A DNA stretch of 64,000 bases from Roseivirga sp. E12 (GTDB taxonomy: Bacteria; Bacteroidota; Bacteroidia; Cytophagales; Cyclobacteriaceae), in contig NZ_JAGFMD010000012.1 in the NCBI RefSeq assembly GCF_017592825.1, positions 44,151 through 108,150 on the forward strand. Reading direction: 5' to 3'. A program made the position numbers and the translations under genes. Below, piece after piece: positions 26,082 through 34,771 of this stretch. The notes beneath the pieces were generated by a model that saw only the letters and a list, made by a program, of their open reading frames with translations, was not told where the DNA came from and did no database searches. The number at the start of each line of letters is the position of its first letter. Within the stretch, counting starts at the first letter, position 1.

Positions 26082-26711
26082 ATGCTGAACATTCAAAACT
26101 TCAAAAAAGCCTACGGGAGTCAACTTATTCTGGAAATCCCATCGCTCAGCTTTTCCGAAGGTATTCATTGGGTCAAAGGAAAAAACGGATCAGGTAAATC
26201 CACTCTTTTCAATTGTCTGGCAGGTATCTCTCCCTTCGAAGGTAAAGTCGAGCTGAATGGATATAGTCTAAGTAAGCAACCCGTTTCTTACAAAAGACTC
26301 CTAAACTATAGTCAATCAGAGCCAACATTCCCGGAATTCTTAACAGGGAATGATCTCATCTCATATTTCGGACAATTGAAAGGTGCGACTCCAGCACAGG
26401 TAACCGAACTTTCACAACAGCTTTCCATTGAGAGTTTTTCCAATCAGCCAGTGGGAAATTATTCTAGTGGTATGCTGAAGAAACTCTCTTTGGTAATAGC
26501 ATTTTTAGGAAATGCATCATGGATCATTCTTGACGAGCCCCTAATCACCTTAGACAAAGAAGCCCAAGAGGCACTGCTTAACTTGATCGCGGATAAAAGC
26601 AAAAAAGAAGTCTCCTTCATTCTTGCCACACATCAAGATTTCGAAAATCAGTTGATTGAGGCCGATCACACTTATGAGGTCAAAGACCAAGGGATTATTC
26701 GAGATCTATGA
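26082..26711 (+). CDS. ABC transporter ATP-binding protein
   Basis: A 209-residue single ATPase domain. Walker A is GKNGSGKST, the Q-loop region is NYSQSEPTFPEF, the signature is NYSSGMLKKLS (a variant of LSGGQ), Walker B is WIILDEP, and the switch histidine is in ATHQD. Small ATPases of this size work with a separate membrane subunit; the next gene starts four bases before this one ends and encodes ten-odd helices, so it is the likely partner. The transported substrate is unknown. It could also serve the prefixed permeases nearby, but nothing in the sequence shows this. Confidence 0.88.
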   Translation: MLNIQNFKKAYGSQLILEIPSLSFSEGIHWVKGKNGSGKSTLFNCLAGISPFEGKVELNGYSLSKQPVSYKRLLNYSQSEPTFPEFLTGNDLISYFGQLKGATPAQVTELSQQLSIESFSNQPVGNYSSGMLKKLSLVIAFLGNASWIILDEPLITLDKEAQEALLNLIADKSKKEVSFILATHQDFENQLIEADHTYEVKDQGIIRDL

Positions 26712-27793
26712 AAGCGATTAGTAGCGTCTTAGTGAGGGTTATTGTCAAGGAATTCTACAAGGAGAATACTGGTTTCTTTTTAGTCGTGCTGGGATTGGGA
26801 TTTGGGTTCTTAAAAACACCACAGCATATGGACATCGCCTCTGCCTTGGCATTCAGACCCATTTACTACCTCGTTCCACTGGGTCTTTGGGTTTTATACA
26901 CTATCAAAACCCTTAACTTCTTCTATAGGGTAAAACGACTGCCCGAAAACTGGTTTTTAACCGAGGTCATAGGGTTACCTAATAAAGGACTGAAACCTCT
27001 GGTTGTTTATATCCAGTTCTTGCTACTTTTTCCAATACTTGGCTACAGTATTTTCATGACTGTGATCGCTTTTCAGTTAGGTCAAATCAACTCCGCAATT
27101 ATACTGATTACGTCCAATTTACTTTTGCTGATGATTGCAGGGTATTTCCTGTTCCTGCAGCTTGTCAAACCTGTTGACCCAAGTATCTCAAAGCGATTGA
27201 GCAATTGGATTAGATTGATACCTAGACAGTATCCCTTTCTGTTTGTTCACCACTTACTTCACAGACATAGTATCTCGCTAGTACTAACTAAGTTATTCTC
27301 AGCCGCTGTCATCCTTGGCGCCACGGCTATCTTTAATGTTGAGGGTATTGACTTTAGATACTTAGCTCTGGGTATTTTGATTAGTTCGGCAATCAATGCC
27401 AACTTCAGTTTTCGTTACTATGAATTCGAAGGCTCAGCTTTGAAATTGTATAGAAACCTACCCCATTCGAGGATCAAGATCTTTGCAAAAAATTCCGTCA
27501 CTTATCTGATTTTATCCTTACCCGAATTCCTTGTATTCTTTGGCAATAACTGGTCTACCTCTGATATTCTAAACCTTTTTCAAATAGCCCTAATACTTCC
27601 TGTCGTATCGGTATTGCATCATATGGTCGTCAAAAACATCAGACCAAATCAGGAAGACTATGCCAAATATGTGTTTTTCGCGACCGCCTTTCTTTTCTTC
27701 GTTATACTGGGCTATGTGCCAGTTTATATACTTCTGATCACGCTACTTGTGATGTCTTTGGCATTCGCCCATCGCAAAAACAACAGAGAGTAG
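26708..27793 (+). CDS. ABC transporter membrane subunit, unrecognised family
   Basis: A 361-residue protein made of about ten hydrophobic helices (for example FFLVVLGLGFGFL, YYLVPLGLWVLY, LLLFPILGYSIF, FATAFLFFVILGYV) and short charged loops. It is coupled to the ATPase gene by an ATGA overlap, which is the main reason for calling it the permease of an ABC-2-like exporter. No family motif was recognised. It converges on the 27796 permease with only two bases between the stops. Confidence 0.65.
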   Translation: MKAISSVLVRVIVKEFYKENTGFFLVVLGLGFGFLKTPQHMDIASALAFRPIYYLVPLGLWVLYTIKTLNFFYRVKRLPENWFLTEVIGLPNKGLKPLVVYIQFLLLFPILGYSIFMTVIAFQLGQINSAIILITSNLLLLMIAGYFLFLQLVKPVDPSISKRLSNWIRLIPRQYPFLFVHHLLHRHSISLVLTKLFSAAVILGATAIFNVEGIDFRYLALGILISSAINANFSFRYYEFEGSALKLYRNLPHSRIKIFAKNSVTYLILSLPEFLVFFGNNWSTSDILNLFQIALILPVVSVLHHMVVKNIRPNQEDYAKYVFFATAFLFFVILGYVPVYILLITLLVMSLAFAHRKNNRE

Positions 27794-27795
27794 AT

Positions 27796-30453
27796 TTATT
27801 CGTGACGTAGAGTTTTAACAGGGTTAAGAGATGCTGCTCTAAGTGACTGACCACCCACTGCAATGGCTGCAATACCAATTGAAAGCAGAGCGCCCAATAC
27901 AAAGACCATTGGCCCAATTTCAATTCTATATTCAAACTCACTGAGCCAAGTATTGCCAAAGTAAAATGCCAATGGCACCGAGATCATAAATGAAATGGCC
28001 ACTAGTTTGAAAAAACGACTACTAACCAATAGCAAGATGGAGGAAATAGACGCTCCTAGAACCTTACGGACTCCTATTTCTTTTGTGCGCTCCTGAACCG
28101 TGAAGGACGCCAAACCAAATAGTCCAAGGCAAGCAATGAAGATGGCTAATATGGTGAAATACTGAATAGTTTGACCCAGGCGTTCCTCTTGCTGATACTG
28201 TTTGGCTATGGTGTCATCTAGGAAGTCAAACTCGAATGGCCACTGAGGACTCAGCTCATTCCAAATGCTTTCTATATCCGATATTCCGGCCCTGAGGTCA
28301 TCAATATTACTGGCCTCTAATCGAATGGAAACGTCACCCCATTGGGCAAATTTGAATACGCTTGGGCGAATGGGTCTATAGAGTGATTCCAGGTGCGCGT
28401 CTGCAAAAATGCCTATCACCTTGCATTCAAACTGCGTTCTGTTATCACTACCGCCTACATAGCTGAAAGTCTTGTTGATGGCTTCTTGATTTGTCCACCC
28501 AAAGGTTTTCACCGCGGTCTCATTCAGCAAAATCGCTTCCCTTCGGTCTTTGTACATCTCCTTCTTGAAGAATCGACCTTCAACAAGCTTCATGTCAAAC
28601 ATCTCTAAAAAGTCAAAGCCAACATGTTTAATACCAATGCTCTTTGCTTCTTCAAGCGCTTCTCCTTCAACACGAAAGGATTGGGTCCAATCACGTGTTC
28701 CTGCTACATAGCCTTGATTAGCGCTTCGTACAAAGGGGCTAGCTTTTATACGTTCAGTGAAGAGACCAAAATCCTCATCCAGCTTATTGCCATGTTTAAG
28801 AACGATCACTTGTTCTTTCTCAAAACCGAGGTCCTTGTCTTTGATGTAATCGAGTTGGCCCTGAACGATCAGAATGCCTACAATCAGCAAGTTTGAAATG
28901 ATAAACTGAGAAGCAACCAAGACTTGTCGCGTACGGGAATTCCCTCTAGTCCCAGTCGTGGTATTGCCCTTCAACGTTTTGACTGGTTGGAATCTTGACA
29001 AGGATAGTGCAGGATATATGCCAGCGATTAGTCCGATAATAATAGCACCTACGAACATGGAAAGAATTACCGCAGGCTGAGCATATGGAATACTGAGGGA
29101 TTGATCCATAAACCTGTTAAAAACAGGCAACATCCCTTCGACTAAAAATGCGCCAAGGAGCATTGCGATAACTGCAATCAAAACCGATTCGGCAATAAAC
29201 TGCGAAATCAAATGATACCTCAGAGCACCCATTACCTTACGTAGGCCTACTTCCTTAGCCCTTTTTGCTGATCTGGCTGTACTCAGGTTGACAAAATTGA
29301 TACAGGCAATGATCAAAATTAGAACAGCAATCACTCCGAAACCATTGACTTGCCGCAGGTTGCCATTCACTTTGAGTTCACCAGACATTGACGATTGTAA
29401 ATGGATATCTGTAATAGGCATAGCGGAATAATGATACTCAACCACCGCATTCGGAAGTCTTCCAAAATAGTCCTTCCCATTCTCATAAAGCTTCTGATTG
29501 AAGGTGGTATAGGCATCTTTATTTTTTAGCAAAACGTATTGCCAGGTGCCAGACCACTTCCAGTCTTCTTCGAAATCATAACCACCATTTCCATCTCCTC
29601 TAATCCATCGTTGGCGTTGAAGTTCTGTGGGCACTAGGATATCAAATGTCAGATGAGAATTGGCTGGAACATCCTCCAAGACACCTGTTACTTTTAGGAG
29701 GTCGTCATTTTTGAACTGGATAATTTTTCCCATCGGGTTTTCTTCTCCAAAGTATTTTTTCGCAACCCTCTTGGTCAGAACAATACTATTCATTTTAGCC
29801 AATGCAGTACTTGGATCACCTTGTGCCAATGGAAAGTCGAACACCTTGAATACTTCTGGGTCTGCAAAGAGGACATTCTCTTCTGTAAAATGGTTTTCCT
29901 CATACTTGAGTGTAGTTGCGTCCTGATTGTTCTTATAGAAGCGAACAACCTGTTCTACTTCCGGATAGTCCTCAAGGAACATATACTTTAGAGGAAAAGC
30001 CGACATGGCAACTTCTGTACTAGCTCCCCTCGCCTCGTACTGCCAATTGACTCTAAATAGCCTTTCGGATTTACTGTGAAACTGATCGTAAGAAAGTTCA
30101 TGCTTCACATAGGCAAACATTAGGATAAACGCAGCCAGTCCAATGGCGAGCCCTAGAATATTGATTACCGCATAAGATCTACTTCTTATAAGGTTGCGAT
30201 AGGCGATTTTGAAATAACTGCTTAACATATCAATGGAATTTAGTCTGGGCGAATTGGGCCTTCTTTTAATTGCAAAGGGTTGTAGAAAAGTGATCACATT
30301 TCTGAGGTACCAGAAATTGGCTCGAAATCGGCTTTTTTGCCTTTTCAAGGAATAAATGGACAAAAGATCGCCTTCAACAGCATCGCAAAGATCTTCTCTG
30401 CAAAACCATCGAAAGAAAGTCATCATCCACTTTGGTGGTTGATGAATACTCAT
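27796..30453 (-). CDS. FtsX-type ABC permease with N-terminal permease prefix domain
   Basis: An 885-residue permease counted from the ATG at 30453, which overlaps the padR stop as ATGA; an upstream in-frame ATG lies inside padR and is rejected. The prefix domain reads PPKWMMTFFRWFC, VEGDLLSIYSLKR and FWYLRNVITFLQPF. It is followed by one helix, a MacB-type periplasmic domain, FtsX helices with KEVGLRKVMGA, a second periplasmic domain and the last FtsX module with KEIGVRKVLGAS. It is the third such protein in the window and shares its gene order (padR first) with the 3738-9342 operon. The substrate is unknown. Confidence 0.88.
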   Translation of the reverse strand: MSIHQPPKWMMTFFRWFCREDLCDAVEGDLLSIYSLKRQKSRFRANFWYLRNVITFLQPFAIKRRPNSPRLNSIDMLSSYFKIAYRNLIRSRSYAVINILGLAIGLAAFILMFAYVKHELSYDQFHSKSERLFRVNWQYEARGASTEVAMSAFPLKYMFLEDYPEVEQVVRFYKNNQDATTLKYEENHFTEENVLFADPEVFKVFDFPLAQGDPSTALAKMNSIVLTKRVAKKYFGEENPMGKIIQFKNDDLLKVTGVLEDVPANSHLTFDILVPTELQRQRWIRGDGNGGYDFEEDWKWSGTWQYVLLKNKDAYTTFNQKLYENGKDYFGRLPNAVVEYHYSAMPITDIHLQSSMSGELKVNGNLRQVNGFGVIAVLILIIACINFVNLSTARSAKRAKEVGLRKVMGALRYHLISQFIAESVLIAVIAMLLGAFLVEGMLPVFNRFMDQSLSIPYAQPAVILSMFVGAIIIGLIAGIYPALSLSRFQPVKTLKGNTTTGTRGNSRTRQVLVASQFIISNLLIVGILIVQGQLDYIKDKDLGFEKEQVIVLKHGNKLDEDFGLFTERIKASPFVRSANQGYVAGTRDWTQSFRVEGEALEEAKSIGIKHVGFDFLEMFDMKLVEGRFFKKEMYKDRREAILLNETAVKTFGWTNQEAINKTFSYVGGSDNRTQFECKVIGIFADAHLESLYRPIRPSVFKFAQWGDVSIRLEASNIDDLRAGISDIESIWNELSPQWPFEFDFLDDTIAKQYQQEERLGQTIQYFTILAIFIACLGLFGLASFTVQERTKEIGVRKVLGASISSILLLVSSRFFKLVAISFMISVPLAFYFGNTWLSEFEYRIEIGPMVFVLGALLSIGIAAIAVGGQSLRAASLNPVKTLRHE

Positions 30454-30788
30454 GAGCCTCCCCCTTCCCATACCACTTTCGGTACAGATTGCCACATGCT
30501 ATTGCGCAAGTCACGGGACGCATTGAGCACTTTCTTGCCCGATGCTGTCAATTCATAGAGTCTTTTTTGACGGCCACCCCTTTCGGCAGTAGCGCCTCCT
30601 AAGTACGATTTAAGGTAACCCTTTTCTTCTAGACGGACCAGTGATTTATGTACCGAGCTAATCATTGGGCTCCGGCTGGTTTGCTTTTCTAATTCATCTT
30701 TGATTGCCAAGCCATAAGCATCTTCATTTAGGATACCGACTGTCAACAAAACGAGTTCTTCAAATTCTCCGAGATAAGTACCTTTCAT
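30450..30788 (-). CDS. PadR family transcriptional regulator
   Basis: A 112-residue winged-helix regulator, close to the PadR at 9016 (EELVLLTVGILNEDAYGLAI, LEEKGYLKSYLGGATAERGGRQKRLYELT in separate stretches). The shared ATAERGGR-RKR wing is typical of PadRs paired with prefixed permeases. It begins at ATG 30788, right at the divergent control region with the 5'-nucleotidase gene, and its stop overlaps the permease start. Probably it represses its own operon. Confidence 0.9.
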   Translation of the reverse strand: MKGTYLGEFEELVLLTVGILNEDAYGLAIKDELEKQTSRSPMISSVHKSLVRLEEKGYLKSYLGGATAERGGRQKRLYELTASGKKVLNASRDLRNSMWQSVPKVVWEGGGS

Positions 30789-30798
30789 TTGGAATATG

Positions 30799-30879
30799 TT
30801 TCACCTTTGTCTATATAAATACAGAAAGCACTTGGAAAGGTTGCGTATATATCTAAATATTTCTTTCACCTTTGTCTAT
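30799..30879. promoter_or_regulatory. 16-base direct repeat pair in the padR/nucleotidase control region
   Basis: TTTCACCTTTGTCTAT occurs twice without mismatch, at 30799-30814 and 30864-30879, 65 bases apart. Each copy holds CACCTTTG, seven of eight matches to the -7 consensus on the + strand, so they may be two promoters of the 30938 gene, or regulator-binding sites. The PadR-type TACAA-N3-TTGTA palindrome is absent here. Confidence 0.45.
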
Positions 30880-30937
30880 TTATTGATATTGCTCATGCAA
30901 ATGATTAGTGATAAATTGAGGTGACAAACACACAGAT

Positions 30938-32419
30938 ATGAAAAACCTTAAGCTAACAGCAATACTATTTCTCTTTTTCGCATTCTCTTGCGAGAGCCCT
31001 GATAAAGTCGATTTCATCATTCTTCAACTCAATGATGTTTATGAGATAGCGCCAATTGAAGGGGGTGAATCTGCCGGAATGGCCAGAGTCGCTACCATCA
31101 GAAAGCAACTTCTAGCAGAAAATCCAAACGTCATTACAACTGTATCAGGAGACTTTGTGAGTCCTTCCCTCATTGGCACATTAGAATATGAGGGTGAGAA
31201 GATTGCCGGACGCCACATGGTTGAAGTGATGAATGCCCTTGGAGTGGACTATGTAGTCCCCGGTAATCACGAATATGACATTAAAGAAGGCGAGCATCTA
31301 AAACGCATTGCAGAGTCCAATTTCAAATGGACGACTACTAACTGCTTTCATAAAGTCAACGGTCAATTGGTACCTTGGCAGCAAAATGGGCAGTCATTCC
31401 CAGATCATATCATGCATACAATTGAGGGTATCGATATAGCCTTCTTCGGTTCCACAGTTCCTTTCAATAAAAAGGACTACGTAGGCTATACTGATAAATA
31501 TGAGTCAGTAAAAGCGGTCTACAATAAAGTAAAAAGTGATGCCGAAGTATTGGTTGCCATTACTCATTTGGAAGAAGACATGGACGACTCACTAGCGACT
31601 TATTTCGTTCCTGAGCTCGACCTGATTCTCGGTGGTCACGACCATACCAATATGAAATACCAGTTCGGCAACACCATCATGACTAAGGCTGATGCGAATG
31701 CTAAAACTGTTTATGTTCACCGAGTCAGTTATAACAAAGCCACGGGCAAGACCACTATCAACTCAGAATTAGTAGCTGTTGATGAATCTGTACCCAGCGA
31801 CCCGGAGGTTAAAGCAGTGGTAGATAAGTGGGTGAATATTGGGGACGAGAGCATGGCATCTATGGGCTACACTCCTGATGAAGTAGTAATGGTGACTAAA
31901 GATACCCTTGACGGCAGAGAGAGCAGTATTCGGTACAGACCTACTAACTACCCAATCGAGACAGCCGAATCTTTCCTCTATGCAGCTCCGGAGGCTGATT
32001 TAGCAGTATTCAATAGTGGCTCAATTCGTCTGGATGATCAACTCACTGGTACCGTTACTGAGTATGATATTTTAAGGTCATTCCCATTTGGTGGTGGAAT
32101 AGCACTGGTTGACCTCAAAGGAGATGTCATAGAGCGTATCTTGGAGACCGGTACTGTAACCAATGTAGGCATTGGTGGTTACCTGCAGCTGGCAAATGCT
32201 GAGAAGAAGGCAGATGGTTGGTATATCAAGGAAGCAAAGCTTTCAAAAAATAAGACCTACAAGCTGGCCCTACCTGACTTTGTAATGGGAGGCGGTGAGA
32301 AAAACCTTGAGTTTCTTAAAAATTATAAAGATCAGTCAACAGCCCCGACTGAATTCAATGGTATCAAAAATGATATCAGAGATATCATAATGGCCTATTT
32401 TAAGTCAGCTTATAGTTGA
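30938..32419 (+). CDS. 5'-nucleotidase family lipoprotein
   Basis: A 493-residue two-domain phosphoesterase with a lipoprotein signal (AFSC, Cys18). The calcineurin-like metal domain shows LNDVYEI, SGDFVSPS, PGNHEYD, ITHLEED and GGHDHT; the first motif has Asp-Val-Tyr where many relatives have Asp-x-His, a variant known in part of the family. The C-terminal nucleotidase domain includes FNSGSIRLD and LRSFPFGGGI. It probably removes phosphate from nucleotides or related esters at the cell surface or in the periplasm. It stands alone behind a control region shared with padR. Confidence 0.88.
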   Translation: MKNLKLTAILFLFFAFSCESPDKVDFIILQLNDVYEIAPIEGGESAGMARVATIRKQLLAENPNVITTVSGDFVSPSLIGTLEYEGEKIAGRHMVEVMNALGVDYVVPGNHEYDIKEGEHLKRIAESNFKWTTTNCFHKVNGQLVPWQQNGQSFPDHIMHTIEGIDIAFFGSTVPFNKKDYVGYTDKYESVKAVYNKVKSDAEVLVAITHLEEDMDDSLATYFVPELDLILGGHDHTNMKYQFGNTIMTKADANAKTVYVHRVSYNKATGKTTINSELVAVDESVPSDPEVKAVVDKWVNIGDESMASMGYTPDEVVMVTKDTLDGRESSIRYRPTNYPIETAESFLYAAPEADLAVFNSGSIRLDDQLTGTVTEYDILRSFPFGGGIALVDLKGDVIERILETGTVTNVGIGGYLQLANAEKKADGWYIKEAKLSKNKTYKLALPDFVMGGGEKNLEFLKNYKDQSTAPTEFNGIKNDIRDIIMAYFKSAYS

Positions 32420-32478
32420 GTTTCCATAATTAACAAAATCCACCATATCCACTTTCGAAAGACTGCGTAGATTTAATC

Positions 32479-32853
32479 ATGGCAAATTCAAAAACCTTTT
32501 CCCATTGCTCACCGATTTTTCCGGTTCCCAATGTTGAGGAGACCATAGCTTGGTACGAAGCGAATCTTGGTTTTCAGATAGATTTTAAATGGGAAGACCC
32601 AGCGACCTATGCCGTGTTGAGTAGAGACGAGATCAAAATTCATTTTAGCCAAAGAGACGATGATTTCACACCTTCGGCAGTACATACGGCATTATATATC
32701 TTCACCTATGATGTTGATCAGGTCTTTGAAGAATTCAAAGCAAAGGGTGTCGTAACCAGAGCTCCGGAGACCCATGAATATGGCATGAGGGACTTTGACT
32801 TAACTGACCCTAATGGCTTTCGATTGACCTTTGGCCAATCCGTTAATCATTAA
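32479..32853 (+). CDS. VOC (glyoxalase/bleomycin-resistance) family protein
   Basis: A 124-residue single-domain VOC protein with paired beta-alpha-beta-beta-beta units: FPVPNVEETIAWYEANLGF opens the first and the closing unit ends in FDLTDPNGFRLTFGQ. The usual metal positions are His35-like and Glu at the end strands; the first reads as a His in SHCS at the very start and the last as Arg/Thr, so metal binding is uncertain. Function cannot be narrowed down. It overlaps the convergent DUF72 gene by four bases. Confidence 0.8.
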   Translation: MANSKTFSHCSPIFPVPNVEETIAWYEANLGFQIDFKWEDPATYAVLSRDEIKIHFSQRDDDFTPSAVHTALYIFTYDVDQVFEEFKAKGVVTRAPETHEYGMRDFDLTDPNGFRLTFGQSVNH

Positions 32854-33746
32854 AAAAGATTAGACTGACCACCCTGCTGGTTGGGAACAGGTAAATCGTA
32901 GCCCAACTCATCGTTCAAGCGCTTGATCAAATGAGCCGAGAGCAATGGCGAAGCTTTCTCAAGATTTTGATGTACAAAAAAGTAGATATCCTCAATGCCA
33001 CCTATGTCTATCCATGACTTGATCCGATCGAACCAATCGTCTAGACGCGTATAGTCACTTTCGTGATTGGCACCTACGTAGCGAATAAACGCTGAAGGAG
33101 TGGTCAGGCGCATGTGCAATAAATCCCTGCGACCAGCCGTATCGGTGATAATGTTGGCCACCTTGTATTTTTCAAGAAGTGCATAGAATTTTTCTGACAC
33201 CTCAGGGTCATTCAGCCAATCGGTATGCCTCACTTCTAATGAGAGTGGAATTCCTTCAGGAAACTCTCCTAGAAAACGCTCAAGCCTATCCCAATTCTTG
33301 GGAGCAAAATTGTTATGCAATTGTAAGAAAACCACACCCAATTTGTCACCAAGCCCAGCCAGACTATGGCAAAATTCTTCGGTATATCTTCCAACATCGT
33401 CATTCAGTCTTTTCATGTGACTGATCATCTGGTTGATCTTAGGAAAGAACTTAAAGTCATCCGGAGTCTTATCGCGCCAATTCTCAAACTGCTCCTTGCT
33501 ATAAAAATTATAGAAGGTGGCATTGAGCTCGATACTATTGAACTGAGTAGCGTAGTAAGTAAGTTCGTCTTTAGTCCCACGGGGATAAAACCCTTTTAAA
33601 TCCGTTCGATTCCACTTTGCACAACCTACGTATATTTTGGGTCTGCCCTGATATGAAGAACCTTTGAGTACCCGAACTGTATCGGGGTGGTCTTGGGGTA
33701 ATTTAAAATCTACTAGCTCTGGCTGATCAACACTGCCGAATTTCAT
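32850..33746 (-). CDS. DUF72 (YecE-like) protein
   Basis: A 298-residue TIM-barrel-like protein of the DUF72 family. Typical pieces are IYVGCAKWN, YPRGTKDELTYYATQFNSIELNATFY (two stretches), FKFFPKINQMISH, LSLEVRHTDW and YFFVHQNLEKASP. The biochemical function of the family is unknown. Its start at 33746 lies 164 bases downstream of a predicted promoter, and the intervening leader holds a pseudoknot and an intrinsic terminator, so expression may be controlled by premature termination. Confidence 0.88.
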   Translation of the reverse strand: MKFGSVDQPELVDFKLPQDHPDTVRVLKGSSYQGRPKIYVGCAKWNRTDLKGFYPRGTKDELTYYATQFNSIELNATFYNFYSKEQFENWRDKTPDDFKFFPKINQMISHMKRLNDDVGRYTEEFCHSLAGLGDKLGVVFLQLHNNFAPKNWDRLERFLGEFPEGIPLSLEVRHTDWLNDPEVSEKFYALLEKYKVANIITDTAGRRDLLHMRLTTPSAFIRYVGANHESDYTRLDDWFDRIKSWIDIGGIEDIYFFVHQNLEKASPLLSAHLIKRLNDELGYDLPVPNQQGGQSNLF

Positions 33747-33799
33747 AACGCTTCTTTTTAAGTAAAACTAATGTAGCCAATCCAGTAGTAGAAGGAAAT

Positions 33800-33834
33800 A
33801 AAAAAAGTCCCAACGTATAGAATACATTGGGACT
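33800..33834 (-). terminator. intrinsic terminator in the DUF72 leader / end of a small RNA
   Basis: On the minus strand AGTCCCAA and TTGGGACT make a perfect 8-bp stem with a 13-base loop, running straight into seven Ts. There is no minus-strand protein gene immediately upstream, so it must end either a small RNA or a leader transcript of the DUF72 gene. Confidence 0.85.
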
Positions 33835-33910
33835 GCAAGTAAAGAGTTAGGTTCATCCTTTTTAACGCCTGTACCTAGGATGAGTCAGCACAAGCGGTTT
33901 TCATTAATTT
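33801..33910 (-). ncRNA. candidate pseudoknot RNA: riboswitch-like leader or small RNA
   Basis: About 110 bases between a perfect -7 box and a strong terminator. CGCUUGUGC (33888-33896, read on the minus strand) can pair with GUACAGGCG (33866-33874): nine pairs, two of them G-U. UCAUCCU (33877-33883) pairs perfectly with AGGAUGA (33853-33859). The two helices interlock as an H-type pseudoknot with loops of 4, 2 and 6 bases. A 9-codon reading frame (33904-33875, MKTACADSS) overlaps it. No known riboswitch consensus was recognised, and no clear anti-terminator is visible. Confidence 0.6.
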
Positions 33911-33915
33911 CCGTC

Positions 33916-33923
33916 CAAATCTA
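33916..33923 (-). promoter_or_regulatory. -7 promoter box of the pseudoknot RNA
   Basis: TAGATTTG on the minus strand is an exact TAnnTTTG match. It predicts a transcription start near 33910, 14 bases before the first pseudoknot strand. A -33 TTTG is not evident; only T-rich sequence lies at that distance. Confidence 0.6.
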
Positions 33924-33976
33924 AATAGTGGATTCACTTAAAAAAACTATTTTCGATAAATCTTCGGTAAAAGTCT

Positions 33977-34717
33977 GTGCTAAAAAATCTGGTCCAATAT
34001 ATCTACACTGGTTGGTGCGGAATCATGTTCGTGATTCCCATGATCATCTTCACTCCTCTGATGGTAATACCTCTGTTGATTTCCAGAAAGTTAGACGGCA
34101 TCACATTCTTCTTTATTCGCTGCTGGGTTTATATGTTCGGCATCACAACGGGAATTTGGTTTATCGGCCACCACAAAAAATCGGTTGATCGAAAAAGGTC
34201 ATTCATATTCGTTATTAACCACACATCTTTTTTAGATGCTTGTGCTATTCCCATTGCTATTCCATCCAGCCTTGTTGGGCTTGGGAAAAAGGAATTATCA
34301 AAAATACCAGTCTTCGGATGGGTCACCAGCCGATGGGCAGTCTGGGTAGATAGATCAAGCCCTGAAAGTAGACGTGAGGGTAGCCGAAAACTTAAAGAAG
34401 TACTGAATGGGGGTACCTCTGTGCTGATTGCTCCGGAAGGAACAAGAAACAATACCGATGAGCTCCTGCTCCCATTTAGGCATGGGCCATTTAGACTTGC
34501 CATCGAGTCACAAATCTCAGTGATACCGGTAGTTATTCACAACGCATCAAAGCTAATGAGACGAGGAAGTCTCTTGTTAAAGCCTGGAGTGGTACACTCT
34601 TATGTGTTACCTGAAGTACCAGTAACGGGTCTTACCGAGGATGATATTCCCGCCCTTACTGATCGTGTTTTCAAAATGATGAAAGAAAAGATAGTGGAGC
34701 TCAATGGAAGCCATTAA
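33977..34717 (+). CDS. plsC: 1-acyl-sn-glycerol-3-phosphate acyltransferase
   Basis: A 246-residue membrane-associated acyltransferase of phospholipid synthesis, adding the second acyl chain to lysophosphatidic acid. Motif I is NHTSFLD (His82, Asp87), motif III is APEGTRN (Glu154), and the binding segment VWVDRSS lies between. Two hydrophobic stretches occur in the first 65 residues (GIMFVIPMIIFTPLMVIPLL and CWVYMFGITTGIWFIG). The start is a GTG; the next ATG would remove 16 residues of the first hydrophobic segment. Confidence 0.88.
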   Translation: MLKNLVQYIYTGWCGIMFVIPMIIFTPLMVIPLLISRKLDGITFFFIRCWVYMFGITTGIWFIGHHKKSVDRKRSFIFVINHTSFLDACAIPIAIPSSLVGLGKKELSKIPVFGWVTSRWAVWVDRSSPESRREGSRKLKEVLNGGTSVLIAPEGTRNNTDELLLPFRHGPFRLAIESQISVIPVVIHNASKLMRRGSLLLKPGVVHSYVLPEVPVTGLTEDDIPALTDRVFKMMKEKIVELNGSH

Positions 34718-34722
34718 TTTTG
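34715..34722 (+). promoter_or_regulatory. -7 promoter box overlapping the plsC stop
   Basis: TAATTTTG matches TAnnTTTG exactly and begins with the plsC stop codon. It would start a transcript with a leader of about 45 bases for the 34772 lipoprotein gene. Confidence 0.4.
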
Positions 34723-34771
34723 TTTGGCATCATTTTTTCAATAGCTCATACGAAACCAAACATTAAAGCTT

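Noticed and set aside
26082..27793. ATPase partner for the 27796 prefixed permease
   Set aside because: The ATPase is coupled to its own membrane subunit and lies on the opposite strand; proximity alone is not enough.
33875..33904. Nine-codon reading frame (MKTACADSS) in the DUF72 leader as an attenuation peptide
   Set aside because: No run of one amino acid, no good ribosome-binding site, and the pseudoknot explains the same bases better.
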